Assembly: GCA_020637335.1 (NCBI GenBank)
Contig: JACJWC010000004.1
Coordinates: 62,001-126,000, forward strand
Reading direction: 5' to 3'
DNA length: 64,000 bases
From: Acidobacteriota bacterium
GTDB lineage: Bacteria > Acidobacteriota > Holophagae > Acanthopleuribacterales > Acanthopleuribacteraceae
How positions within the stretch are numbered: position 1 is the stretch's first letter; every line of letters begins with the position of its first letter. Shown piece after piece: positions 17,059 to 26,189 of this stretch. A program made the position numbers and the translations under genes. The notes under the pieces were generated by a model. That model ran no database searches. It saw nothing but the letters and a program-made list of their open reading frames with translations, and was not told the DNA's origin.

Positions 17059-19887
17059 GTGATCAAGCTTTGGCGGATAGGGATACTGGTATGGACGCTG
17101 CTTGTTACCATTCTCACCCTCTCCAACTTCGTTGTTTCGGGCTCACTTCCCCACGATGAGAATCTCTTCCAGTCGGTTCAATCACGGCTATTGGTAGTCA
17201 AGCCTTTTCCGGCCAAACCGCTTTACGTCTCCAAAATCCCGAACCAAGCGCGGGACCTGAACCAAAATACCGTCCAGGTTGGCGATCTGGTGCTCGCCCT
17301 GGGTGAGCCGGTCAGTGATGAAGCAGAACTCAAAGCAGCCCTGCGTGCAGTCGACGATTTCGCCAAGGTTGAATTGCTGGTCTTTCGTCCCTCCATTCTG
17401 GAACTGCGCTCCTACATGGTTTCAAAGGCCATGATCCCCAGCGATTTCTACCGGGTTATCCCCAATGCGGTCGTGGTGCGAACCGTCCAACCGGGCGGAT
17501 CAAGCGATCGGGCCGGCATGCGACCCGGCGATTTGATCACTGCCATCAATGGCCGAACCTTCACCGATGCAACCGCTGCGGATCGGATCATGCGCCAAAC
17601 CCATGCGGGCAGCCGTGTGGAATACCGAATCGTTCGCGGCAGTCAAGAACTCAGCCTGATCTTGACCATGGCCAAGTTCACCATTCCGGCCAGCTTGTTT
17701 GTGCTCAAATTCTGCGGTCTGCTTATCCTGTGGTCCGGCGGTGCCATGGTCCTGGCCCGACCCAGCATTAAAGCGGCCCGCCTCAGCGGCCTTGCACTTG
17801 CCCTTTTCGGTACGGGACTAGCCCTGTTCATCGGCAGCCAATTTGCCCAAGCCTTTATCAATGGCTACCCGCAAATAATCATTCAGGGTATTTGCCTGTT
17901 TTTTGGCGCTGCGGCCCTTGTCCATTCGCGCTTTTATTTTCCGATTGAACGCGCAGAACTCCTGCACAATCGATTCTTGCGCTATTTTCCTTACGTACTG
18001 GCATTATGGGGCTTTCTGGCCTCAGCCCGATTCCGGGAAAACGCGATTTTCCCGACCATTGGCGCACTTCTCTTCTATCAGGCCATCCTAAATTGGAAGT
18101 TTGCCAAGAGACGGTCGCCGGAATCGGTACAAGTCGCCAAAATTTTGAATGCGACTGCCAATTCCGGGTTAATTCTAGCCGCCATCATGTTTTACACCGC
18201 CACCCGCCGAGGTGGCGCCAATAGCTTTGGATTCTTAGGTTTACCGCTCCTGCTCATTCCAATGGGCTACTGGTTCACGGTCGTTAAATACGAACTCCTG
18301 GATATCCACCTCAAAATCAAACGCTCATTCCAGTACTCGATGGTCTCTTTTGGCTGGGCCATTTTCTTGTTTGTCGGCTTTTTATGGACCTTGACTCGTT
18401 TGCCCAATTGGCAGTGGCCTGGCAATTTGCCCCAAATCAACGTCAGCCTTAGCGCGGTGGAAGTCCTGGATTCGCCACTCACTGAAGCAGCTCGGCACGC
18501 CCAAGAGAAAAAGATTCTCATGATCATCGCCCTTGTGCTCGGTGCTATTTCCTGGCGCATTGGGAAAACCGGCCAACGCTGGATTGATCGGAAATTCCAT
18601 CGGGCCGGTTACGATTACCGCCGTTCCTCTTCTGAATTGGCCGATGTTTTGAGCCGCCAGCTGAGCATGAAGGACCTGGGTGAAGCGTTAATCAAAAAAA
18701 TTGCCGAGCTGATGTTTGTCAAACAGGCCGGCCTGATTGTTTTCGCCCAAAACAACCGGTCGCCATTGGTTTCTTTATATGGGCATAAATCCCCTGATTT
18801 CGGCGAAGCTCTAACGCGCGAGGGCCAGCATTATGCGCGTGCCGTTTCCAATTTTTTCGGCGAAGTTCAAATCGATTATTTGCCCAAAAACATTAAAGAT
18901 ATCTTGCGGAAGGAAGGCTTTTCTTACCTCTCGCCGATTCATTCCAAAGATCGCTTGTTGGGTGTCATTCTGGTCGGCGACAAATTGTCCGAAGCCCCCT
19001 TCACCCAAGAGGACCTGGTTTTTTTAAATGCCACCAGCAAACAAATCGCCGTCAGCATTGAAAATGGTTTGTTGTATGAGCAGGTGGCTCTGCAAGAGCG
19101 CTTGCGGCATGAACTGGAAATTGCGCGCACCATTCAGCTCAGTTCCCTGCCCCAAGAAACGCCGCGTGTCCCCGGCTTGACCATCGCCGCTTTAAGCCAA
19201 CCCGCAACCGAGGTGGGTGGCGATTATTTTGATTACCTACCGCGTGAAAATGGCGTGTGCGTCCTGGTCGGCGATGTCAGTGGAAAAGGCACCAGTGCCG
19301 CATTACATATGTCGAAATTACAAGGCATTATTCGCTGTTTGGGTGAAAAACAAATCCGACCGGCCCAGCTTTTCTGTGAAGCCAACCCCATGCTTTACCG
19401 CAACCTGGACCAGAAATCGTTTGTTACGGCGATTGCCTGCCAATTCGATACCGTCAAAAAACAAGCGCTGGTGGCGCGTGCGGGGCACTTACCGCTGTAT
19501 GTTTACCATCCCGGCATTGGGGTGAAAACCTACCAACCGCCCGGCATTGGACTGGGCTTGGAAAATTCGGGTAAGTTCCGTCAAATCATTGAAGAAATGA
19601 TAATCCCCTACGAATGTGGTGATATTTTTGTCCTGGTGTCCGATGGCGTTACGGAAGCCTTTAACCAACACAGTCAAACCTACGGTGATGAGGCGCTACG
19701 CGCGGTTATTGAAGCCAATGCCACGCAAAATGCCGAACATATCCGCGATGCAATCCGCCTGGCCATTCAGGAATTTGCCGGCAACACGCCCCAGGCCGAT
19801 GATATGACCATCCTGGTCGTCAAAGCCGTGCCCCAGTTTGTGCAAACCGATCAGCAGGAAAACGTTCTCGAACAGGCCGGCGCCTAA
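17059..19887 (+). CDS. Membrane PDZ-GAF-PP2C (SpoIIE/RsbU) phosphatase
   Basis: The 942-residue protein has an N-terminal membrane helix, two PDZ-like domains (~45-115 and ~130-210; PGGSSDRAGMRPGDLITAIN is classic), a cluster of about six helices at ~215-500, a GAF-like domain at ~530-680 and a PP2C phosphatase at ~690-930. Metal-binding residues are seen in EVGGDYFDYL, VGDVSGKGTSAALHM, LVSDGVTEAFN and QADDMTILVVK. Such proteins dephosphorylate anti-sigma antagonists or related targets; PDZ sensing of envelope proteins is inferred. The start is GTG with GAGGTGGGG upstream. It converges on tatC with a 4-base overlap. Confidence 0.88.
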   Translation: MIKLWRIGILVWTLLVTILTLSNFVVSGSLPHDENLFQSVQSRLLVVKPFPAKPLYVSKIPNQARDLNQNTVQVGDLVLALGEPVSDEAELKAALRAVDDFAKVELLVFRPSILELRSYMVSKAMIPSDFYRVIPNAVVVRTVQPGGSSDRAGMRPGDLITAINGRTFTDATAADRIMRQTHAGSRVEYRIVRGSQELSLILTMAKFTIPASLFVLKFCGLLILWSGGAMVLARPSIKAARLSGLALALFGTGLALFIGSQFAQAFINGYPQIIIQGICLFFGAAALVHSRFYFPIERAELLHNRFLRYFPYVLALWGFLASARFRENAIFPTIGALLFYQAILNWKFAKRRSPESVQVAKILNATANSGLILAAIMFYTATRRGGANSFGFLGLPLLLIPMGYWFTVVKYELLDIHLKIKRSFQYSMVSFGWAIFLFVGFLWTLTRLPNWQWPGNLPQINVSLSAVEVLDSPLTEAARHAQEKKILMIIALVLGAISWRIGKTGQRWIDRKFHRAGYDYRRSSSELADVLSRQLSMKDLGEALIKKIAELMFVKQAGLIVFAQNNRSPLVSLYGHKSPDFGEALTREGQHYARAVSNFFGEVQIDYLPKNIKDILRKEGFSYLSPIHSKDRLLGVILVGDKLSEAPFTQEDLVFLNATSKQIAVSIENGLLYEQVALQERLRHELEIARTIQLSSLPQETPRVPGLTIAALSQPATEVGGDYFDYLPRENGVCVLVGDVSGKGTSAALHMSKLQGIIRCLGEKQIRPAQLFCEANPMLYRNLDQKSFVTAIACQFDTVKKQALVARAGHLPLYVYHPGIGVKTYQPPGIGLGLENSGKFRQIIEEMIIPYECGDIFVLVSDGVTEAFNQHSQTYGDEALRAVIEANATQNAEHIRDAIRLAIQEFAGNTPQADDMTILVVKAVPQFVQTDQQENVLEQAGA

Positions 19888-20705
19888 TCCGCGGACGCCT
19901 CACTCTCGCTGTCTTCATCCGCCGAAATCGACTCTTCGTCATCGTCTTCGTCCTCGTCCTGAGGCGCTTCTTCCTCTTTTTCCTTTGGACGCACCAGCCA
20001 TGCAGCACCCACACCCAACAAATAGAGCACAATCATTGGCCCGGCAAATAGGGTCTGGGTGAACACATCTGGCGTGGGTGTGATGATCGCCGCAATAATA
20101 AAAATGATCAGGATGGCGTATTTAAATTTGGCCATTAAGAAGCGTGGCGATACGATCCCCAACTTTCCCAGGACAAAAATGACAATGGGGATCTCGAAAC
20201 AGGTGCCCATGCCCAAAACAAAGGTAAATAAGGTACTTAAGTAGGCCGAACGCGTGATGTTACTGCTCCCGCCATCGTTCCAGGAGAGCAGAAAATCAAT
20301 CACATTGGGCACGACCTGGAAAAAGCTAAAGGCACAACCGGCCATGAAGAAAAAGGCCATAAAGAAAAAAAACGGGATGGCTACCCGCTTCTCTTTGCGG
20401 CTCAAGCCAGGTGCCACAAAACCCCAGAAGTGATAGAAAAAGATTCCACTCGACAAAATTACGGCCACATAAGCGGCCGCTTTGATGCGGGCCATGAAGG
20501 GCTCGCCAATTTCGATCATCCCGAAAGAGCCCGGCCCGTTTTTGGCCGCGTAAAAGGGCACGGCCAGGACGTCAAAGATCTCACGGGCAAAGGCAAAACA
20601 CAGAGCAAAGACCAGCAAAAACAAGAGAATGCTTTTGAATAATCGACCTCTGAGCTCCTCCAGATGCTCAAAGAATGTCATCTGGTTCGGGTCGGGTTTA
20701 CTCAT
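19884..20705 (-). CDS. tatC: Sec-independent protein translocase TatC
   Basis: TatC is the receptor subunit that recognises twin-arginine signal peptides in the inner membrane. The 273-residue protein starts MTFFEHLEELRGRLFKSILL after a short lead, the diagnostic TatC N terminus. Six hydrophobic helices follow, including FGMIEIGEPFMARIKAAAYV and CFEIPIVIFVLGKLGIV. The C terminus is extended by about 35 mostly acidic residues (EDEDDDEESISADEDSE), more than most TatC proteins have. It overlaps tatA by ATGA and converges on the phosphatase gene with a 4-base overlap. Confidence 0.95.
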   Translation of the reverse strand: MSKPDPNQMTFFEHLEELRGRLFKSILLFLLVFALCFAFAREIFDVLAVPFYAAKNGPGSFGMIEIGEPFMARIKAAAYVAVILSSGIFFYHFWGFVAPGLSRKEKRVAIPFFFFMAFFFMAGCAFSFFQVVPNVIDFLLSWNDGGSSNITRSAYLSTLFTFVLGMGTCFEIPIVIFVLGKLGIVSPRFLMAKFKYAILIIFIIAAIITPTPDVFTQTLFAGPMIVLYLLGVGAAWLVRPKEKEEEAPQDEDEDDDEESISADEDSESEASAD

Positions 20706-21013
20706 TTTTTCTGAGGTTCCTCGCTTGTTTCAGGTTCAACCTCAATCACTGTGGCCTCGGTATCATCGAAATCATCGGCGGGCTGAGGTGCGGCGATAGG
20801 TTTGGCTTGCCGCTGCCCATTTTGGGTTTTGGGTTTCTCCTGAATGTCCTCATTGATGGAGTCCATGAACCCACTCGTGCTTTTGCGAAACTCGCGAAAG
20901 GCTTTGCCCATCGATTTGCCGATTTCTGGTAATCGCTTCGGGCCAAAAACCAACAGGGCAACGACCAGAATCATAAGGATTTCCGGCATGCCTAAATTGG
21001 GAAGAAAGAGCAT
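20702..21013 (-). CDS. tatA: Twin-arginine translocase subunit TatA/TatE
   Basis: This 103-residue protein forms the pore-like oligomer of the Tat system. It has one N-terminal helix (LGMPEILMILVVALLVFG), the FGPKRLPEIGKSMGKAFREF hinge and amphipathic helix, and a Pro/Glu-rich tail. The FGP and LPEIG motifs favour TatA over TatB. A GTG at 21019 is two codons upstream; the ATG at 21013 lies 9 bases from AAGG. Its stop overlaps the tatC start by ATGA, so the two subunits are made from one message. Confidence 0.9.
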   Translation of the reverse strand: MLFLPNLGMPEILMILVVALLVFGPKRLPEIGKSMGKAFREFRKSTSGFMDSINEDIQEKPKTQNGQRQAKPIAAPQPADDFDDTEATVIEVEPETSEEPQKK

Positions 21014-21344
21014 ATCCACCTACCTTGATGGCACAGACAGGCCAAGCATAACATAGGTTTAAAGCCACCAAGGATTTCGGTTTTATAGCCAACCCAAATC
21101 GGAGGAAATCCGCATTCTTCGGCTTTTTGTAGGACAATCCATCATTCCCAAAACCTCGTCCTCCTCTTTTGATTTGATCCCTGTCAACCTATCCCAGGAC
21201 AAAACATCCGGAACGCTCAATATCCAATATCAAACCCTCCATCAACAAGTTCGGAATTGAGTGTTGCGCGTTGCGCGTTTCCAATTCGATATTCGGAATT
21301 CCTGGTTTGACATTCGCGATTCATATCTCGTCCTGGTTTTCCAA
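21014..21344. other. Non-coding spacer between tatA and the TonB-receptor terminator
   Basis: No credible reading frame is seen. The stretch holds loosely repeated words (CGGAATT, ATATTC, and GTTGCGC twice in tandem near 21265) and must contain the tatA promoter at its left end. It could be a decayed gene or repeat. Confidence 0.5.
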
Positions 21345-21349
21345 ATTTG

Positions 21350-21381
21350 AAAAAAGGAAAAGGGCGGAACAAGTCCGCCCT
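21350..21381 (-). terminator. Rho-independent terminator of the TonB-receptor gene
   Basis: The minus strand shows AGGGCGGA pairing with TCCGCCCT around a 5-base loop, then TTTTCCTTTTTT. It begins 28 bases after the receptor stop. Confidence 0.85.
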
Positions 21382-21408
21382 CTGGGGAATCCTGCGTGGG
21401 GAGAAGCT

Positions 21409-24339
21409 TTACCAGCGCAGGGAAGTTGAGATGCGCAAGACCCGCGGTGCCTGGCGCGAACGGGTCGCCCCAAACAAGCTGGTCGGATCACTGGCGTCCT
21501 GACCATTCACCGAGCTTTTGAGGTTGGTGACCGCATCTGCGCCATACACGTTAAAGGCATCCAATCCAATAATCCACTTCAGACGGTTCAGGTTGAAAAC
21601 CTTGTCCAAATGCAGATCTAAGCGGTGAAACGCATCGTATTCACGGCTGCCTCGTCCTTCCAAATAGATGGGTTGGCCAGAGACCGCACTGAAGTGTCGC
21701 GGGTTAAAGTACTCCCCATCTTCGGCGATAAAGTCGTCATTTCGGCGGTCAATGGTGTAACTAGGCGTATAGAAATCGCCACTGTCGTAACGGAAAAAGG
21801 CACCGCCTCTAAACCCATACGGCAGATCACCGGAGAAACGAACTTTAAAATCCCATTCCGCATAATTGGGCATGTTGCCGTAGAAATTGATGCGTTGGTT
21901 GGGATTGACGAAGGCGCCAGCGCCCGTTCCGAACGGGTCGTCATAACCGCTGACGCTGTAAAAGTTTCCTTCCAGATCGGTATGGGTAATCGATACACCC
22001 AAATCCCACACACGACCGCGCCGATCCAATTGCAATTGGAACTGGTCAAAACTGCGTTCGGCGTCATCGGCATTGGTCAAGACCAGGTCTGGATTGTAGG
22101 ATAAGGCCTCGACCTGGGCATCGGTCAGACCGGGCGCCCAACCGCGATCCAAAATATCCTGGTTGCTCAAATACACCGTTTCGAGAACAAGCGGTTGACC
22201 GGACGCATCCAAAACCGGATTGCCGCTGCGGTAATCGATCACTTCAACATTGTGGAAGGCAGTGTAATTCTGGTCCATATTACGATCTACCAAAGACAGG
22301 ATGTTTTTGTTTTCACGATTGACGTAGGTCAGACCCACTTTCCACTCCGGTGAAAAAGCGTATTCATAACCCAGTACAATCTGGTCCACATAGGGCTGCT
22401 CGTAATCAAGGACCGGACCATTCTCTTGGGAAACGCTATCGGAATCAAAGAAAACAAACAGATCGTCCAGGTCGTCCCGCGTATAAACCCGATCCAAATC
22501 AGGCACGTCATTACCATCCCAATCCCAATATTCCAGATCTTGAAAGGCATTGGTGCCTTGTGCCCGGTCAAATAAAAGAGCGAAGATACTTTGGTGAAAA
22601 CGTCCCCAATGCGCTTTGACAACGTGTTTGGTCTCCTGATCCACCTGCCAGACCAGGCCGATGCGCGGATCAATGGCGCTGTCATCAGCCGCGCGAAATT
22701 GTGAACCGCCGCCAAATCCGGGCGTAACATCGCCCTGCCATTTGCCATAACGCGCGCCAATGCTGACATCCAGCTGCGGCGTGAGGGTGATGTAATCTTG
22801 CACGTAAGCCGCCGCATTCAAGGTTTCAGCATCCAGGCGAATGTTGCCACCCCAATCACTGCTGATAAAGCCCCAACTGGCCGGATTATTGAAATCAAAG
22901 GGGCCATCGCCTTCTTCCGGGCGCCAGGTCATGTTGCCGTTGCGGATGCGCTGTTCTAACCAGGTTCCGCGCTCATAGTCCACACCCATTTTGACCTGGT
23001 GCAAAGTGGAGCCAAGCGTGTAAAGCGAATCCAATTTGATCGCTAATGAGTTGCTGGTCAGACCCTGCAGTCGCGTATACGGCGCATTGCGACCCAGTTC
23101 GCGATTGCCACCCAGAATTTGAACACCCGGCGTATTGCCATTTTTTGGCTTGTTGTCGTTATCGCCATCATAACCAGTCACTTTCACTTCCAAAAAGTGA
23201 TTAGTGCCCAAAACGCGCTCCCAACTGACGTTGTAGAGCAGAGCGGGACTATCCTGGTCAGTGGTTGCCTCAATGCGGGTAAAACTATCCAATCCGCGAT
23301 TGTCGGTTTGCACGTCGTCCCAACCAACATATAAGTTGAAGGTGTCCAAGGACGAGGCCTGATAAGTCAGTTTCGCCAGCGCCTTGCGCTCCGTTCGCTG
23401 TTCCTGGTCCGCCAGAAATGCAATTGAACTCGCTGTGGAATTGGCAATATCAACGATTCTGGTGTCCGTGTCCTGTTGCTCCAAAGAAAAGAAATAATAG
23501 AGCTTGTCCTTGATCAACGGACCGGCAATATCAAAATTGAGTTCGGCAAACTGATCTTCCTCTCCCCCGTCTTCCAAGGGAACCAGATTGGACCCGTTTA
23601 AAGACTCTGATTCGTACAAAAATTCCAAATTGCCTTCCAGCGTATTGGAGCCTGAGCGGGTCACGATGTTGATCAATCCACCTTGAAAATTTCCGTATTC
23701 AGCACCAGCGCCAAGACCTTTGACCTGGAACTCTTTAATCCAACGCACGTTGGGAAGCAGGAAAGATCCACCAAAACCGGGCGAATTAACGCCTACTCCA
23801 TCCAATTGATAGGCATTGGCCTGTTCGGTTGAACCACCCCAAACCTGGTTAGAACGGGCGCCAGCTGTAAAAGCAATCAGGTCAGTTGCCGTGCTGCTGA
23901 CCGGTAAACGGTCGACCTGATCGTCGTTGAGGACGGAAGGGTATTCCGTCGTATTACGCTCAATCAACGGCAGTTCCAGGGTAACGACCAAGCTCTCTTC
24001 CAAGGTTTGGGTCGTAGTATTCAAAGCCAAATTGACGGTCCGAGTCTGACCGGCAGAAACCACAATTTCCTTTATTTTCTGGGTTTCAAAACCCGCGAGG
24101 GTGGCGGTTAAAACATAGACGCCCGGTTTCAAAAATCCCGCACGATACTGGCCGTCAGCATCCGTTACCACCACTTTGCCATTGGACCCATCCGCCCAAG
24201 CCAATTGAACGGTCGTTCCTGGCAATGCCGTTCCAGACCCATCTACCACTTTCCCGCGAACTACCCCGGTTTGATCGTTTTGGGCAAAACCCCAAAACGA
24301 AACCGCAACGAAGAACCCAACCTTGAAAAATCGACGCAT
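21409..24339 (-). CDS. TonB-dependent receptor, Oar-like with carboxypeptidase-regulatory domain
   Basis: The 976-residue outer-membrane protein starts with a signal peptide (MRRFFKVGFFVAVSFWGFAQ). Residues ~25-110 form a carboxypeptidase-regulatory-like beta sandwich (GVVRGKVVDGSGTALPGTTV). A plug domain with DRLPVSS..LIAFTAGARSN and NIVTRSGSNTLEG follows, and then a 22-strand-type barrel ending in Arg-Trp. No clear N-terminal TonB box is seen. Acidobacteria and Bacteroidota carry many such receptors, for sugars, peptides or siderophores; the ligand cannot be told. AGGAG lies 6 bases before the ATG, and two operator-like boxes lie upstream. Confidence 0.88.
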   Translation of the reverse strand: MRRFFKVGFFVAVSFWGFAQNDQTGVVRGKVVDGSGTALPGTTVQLAWADGSNGKVVVTDADGQYRAGFLKPGVYVLTATLAGFETQKIKEIVVSAGQTRTVNLALNTTTQTLEESLVVTLELPLIERNTTEYPSVLNDDQVDRLPVSSTATDLIAFTAGARSNQVWGGSTEQANAYQLDGVGVNSPGFGGSFLLPNVRWIKEFQVKGLGAGAEYGNFQGGLINIVTRSGSNTLEGNLEFLYESESLNGSNLVPLEDGGEEDQFAELNFDIAGPLIKDKLYYFFSLEQQDTDTRIVDIANSTASSIAFLADQEQRTERKALAKLTYQASSLDTFNLYVGWDDVQTDNRGLDSFTRIEATTDQDSPALLYNVSWERVLGTNHFLEVKVTGYDGDNDNKPKNGNTPGVQILGGNRELGRNAPYTRLQGLTSNSLAIKLDSLYTLGSTLHQVKMGVDYERGTWLEQRIRNGNMTWRPEEGDGPFDFNNPASWGFISSDWGGNIRLDAETLNAAAYVQDYITLTPQLDVSIGARYGKWQGDVTPGFGGGSQFRAADDSAIDPRIGLVWQVDQETKHVVKAHWGRFHQSIFALLFDRAQGTNAFQDLEYWDWDGNDVPDLDRVYTRDDLDDLFVFFDSDSVSQENGPVLDYEQPYVDQIVLGYEYAFSPEWKVGLTYVNRENKNILSLVDRNMDQNYTAFHNVEVIDYRSGNPVLDASGQPLVLETVYLSNQDILDRGWAPGLTDAQVEALSYNPDLVLTNADDAERSFDQFQLQLDRRGRVWDLGVSITHTDLEGNFYSVSGYDDPFGTGAGAFVNPNQRINFYGNMPNYAEWDFKVRFSGDLPYGFRGGAFFRYDSGDFYTPSYTIDRRNDDFIAEDGEYFNPRHFSAVSGQPIYLEGRGSREYDAFHRLDLHLDKVFNLNRLKWIIGLDAFNVYGADAVTNLKSSVNGQDASDPTSLFGATRSRQAPRVLRISTSLRW

Positions 24340-24352
24340 GCGCTACTCCTGT

Positions 24353-24399
24353 GAAGAAATATTTCCTTCTAATTTAGACGTGAAAGAAATTTTCCTTTC
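24353..24399. promoter_or_regulatory. Two near-palindromic boxes upstream of the TonB receptor
   Basis: GAAGAAATATTTCCTTC (24353-24369) and GAAAGAAATTTTCCTTTC (24382-24399) are near-palindromes sharing a GAAATWTTTCC-like core, with centres about 29 bases apart. The first abuts the ribosome site. They look like paired operators of a repressor; the regulator is unknown. Confidence 0.4.
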
Positions 24400-24509
24400 A
24401 AATATGCAACACAGCAAGGGCGAGGTCAAGCGACTTTTTGAAAAAAACTACGCTCTAAATCCGCTCATGACGGCCAACGAAACCGGAAGCCCAGCTAACG
24501 CTTTCTATT

Positions 24510-25160
24510 TCAGGGAGTTTGGCTGAAATAGTTCAGCCACATGATTTTCCAGGTCGGCCAATCGTGGCCGCCCGGTAACCAGTGCACCTTGATGTTTGGC
24601 GCTTCGGTCTCCAGGAAATGCAGAAGCGGCGCAAAATCATCCTGCTCGCCACAATAAAGCCGTACCGGTATTTTGGTTTCTTTCAAAAAGGCCCAGCACG
24701 CAAATAGTTCCTTGCCCAACTCAGAATCCGAATCGCGCACGTCATCTCCGACTTTGACCCGATCAAGAAAGGCTTTATCGCCCAAAAACGGGGAGAACAA
24801 AACCAGCTCACGAACTTGGTCGGCATGTCTGCGTGCATACATAACCGCTCCAAAACCGCCCAGCGAAATGCCCCCAACCTTTATTGAAGGATGCGTATCG
24901 CCAATCACTTCCTCTAATGCATCCATAACCACTTTTTGGCGGTAATAGCCCATATGCGCATCGATAAATACGACCGAAACCCCATCCTGCCCGTTGGGAA
25001 GTTCAAAACCCTGTTTGACAAAATCCGCCGCACGCGAATAACGACCGGGCAGGAAATACAGGGGCACAGAACCCTGCCCTATCGACCGTACCGGAATGGG
25101 ACGAACGGCGGCAGGAAAACAAGCACTTAAGAAGAGGAGAAACGCCAAGGGCCAACGCAT
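24510..25160 (-). CDS. Lipoprotein alpha/beta hydrolase
   Basis: The 216-residue protein starts MRWPLAFLLFLSACFPAAVR; LSAC is a good lipobox, so the mature protein is probably lipid-anchored. GGISLGGFGAVMYARRH holds a GxSxGG nucleophile elbow with Ser near residue 98. GEQDDFAPLLHFLE supplies an acid near 170 and PGGHDWPTW the catalytic His near 198, in alpha/beta-hydrolase order. It is short for the fold and most like putative esterases. The gene stands alone between the TonB receptor and the divergent DUF523 gene. Substrate unknown. Confidence 0.75.
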   Translation of the reverse strand: MRWPLAFLLFLSACFPAAVRPIPVRSIGQGSVPLYFLPGRYSRAADFVKQGFELPNGQDGVSVVFIDAHMGYYRQKVVMDALEEVIGDTHPSIKVGGISLGGFGAVMYARRHADQVRELVLFSPFLGDKAFLDRVKVGDDVRDSDSELGKELFACWAFLKETKIPVRLYCGEQDDFAPLLHFLETEAPNIKVHWLPGGHDWPTWKIMWLNYFSQTP

Positions 25161-25206
25161 ACGCTATTCTACCCAAAATCCATTTCTTTTTTGTCTAATT
25201 TTTTAT

Positions 25207-25233
25207 TTGACTTTTTTTAGACACTACTATAGA
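25207..25233 (+). promoter_or_regulatory. Promoter of the DUF523/DUF1722 gene
   Basis: TTGACT (25207-25212) and TATAGA (25228-25233) are 15 bases apart, 20 bases before the ATG at 25254. The closeness supports that ATG rather than the one at 25236. Confidence 0.5.
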
Positions 25234-25253
25234 TTATGGCCATGGAGGTGATC

Positions 25254-26189
25254 ATGGATGTCAAACCTAGCATCGTGATTTCCGCGTGTTTGCTGGGGCA
25301 ACCCGTCCGATTTAATGGCGGTCATTGTCAGGATTCTTTTGTGCTGTCCTTGAGCCCATACGTCAATTGGGTGCCGATCTGTCCAGAGATGGAAATGGGT
25401 TTGGGGGCACCGCGAGAAACCTTGCGACTGATTGAACAATCGGATCTTGCCCTTGTCGGAGCAAAAAGCGGAAAAAATTATGCTGGCGCTGCCCTCGCCG
25501 TTGCTCAAGACAGGGTTCAGGCGTGGCAGGGACTTGATATTCACGGTTTTCTCCTCAAAAAGAAGTCGCCCTCTTGTGGTCCCGAACGGGTACCTGTATA
25601 TCGAGACAACGGATATCGAGCCCGGTCGACGTCCGGCTTGGTAGCAGGTGCCTTTCGGGCCGCATACCCCGACTACCCAATAGAAGACGAGGGTCGCTTG
25701 TTAGACTCGGGCATTCGCGAACATTTCCTCATTCGGGTCTACACTTTGGCGCGCTGGAGCCATGTCCAAAAGCAGCCCACCCTCAAGGCGATCATGGATT
25801 TTCACCGCGACCACAAAATGCTGTTCCTGGCCCATGACGAGCGCACTTACCGCGAAATGGGCCGCTTAATCGCCTCTGGACGTTTGGATGCACACGACCG
25901 TAGTCAGTATAAACAAATGCTTTTGCAATGCTTGTCCAAGCAACCTACACGCGGAAGTCATGCCAATGTGATTCAACATCTTGCTGGCTTCCTCAAACGC
26001 GACGTCCCTTCAGAATGGCGCAGAGAGTTGGCAAATCTCATCGATCAATACCGTCAAAAACGACAACCCCGTCAAGCGGTCATGACCCTGATCCGCCACT
26101 ACTTCCGACAGCACCCGCACGCGTGGGTGAAGAATCAGGTCTATTTCCAACCGTTCCCGGAACTCGATTCCAGTCTCAATTTTGTTTGA
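25254..26189 (+). CDS. DUF523 + DUF1722 protein
   Basis: The 311-residue protein joins DUF523 (residues ~5-145: IVISACLLGQPVRFNGGHC, CPEMEMGLGAPRETLRL, LLKKKSPSCGPERVPVY) to DUF1722 (~185-305: LKAIMDFHRDHKMLFLAHDE). The conserved Cys in ISACLLG, CPE and SPSCG suggest a metal or cluster site, but no function is established. The fusion is known in other bacteria, where it is sometimes next to photolyase genes; none is here. The ATG at 25254 has GGAGG at 5-base spacing. It overlaps the converging pseudouridine synthase gene by 14 bases. Confidence 0.85.
   Translation: MDVKPSIVISACLLGQPVRFNGGHCQDSFVLSLSPYVNWVPICPEMEMGLGAPRETLRLIEQSDLALVGAKSGKNYAGAALAVAQDRVQAWQGLDIHGFLLKKKSPSCGPERVPVYRDNGYRARSTSGLVAGAFRAAYPDYPIEDEGRLLDSGIREHFLIRVYTLARWSHVQKQPTLKAIMDFHRDHKMLFLAHDERTYREMGRLIASGRLDAHDRSQYKQMLLQCLSKQPTRGSHANVIQHLAGFLKRDVPSEWRRELANLIDQYRQKRQPRQAVMTLIRHYFRQHPHAWVKNQVYFQPFPELDSSLNFV

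Noticed and set aside
17000..17062. 20-codon frame overlapping the GTG start of the PP2C gene
   Set aside because: The overlap geometry suits a coupled leader peptide, but no ribosome site precedes it and the composition is not informative.
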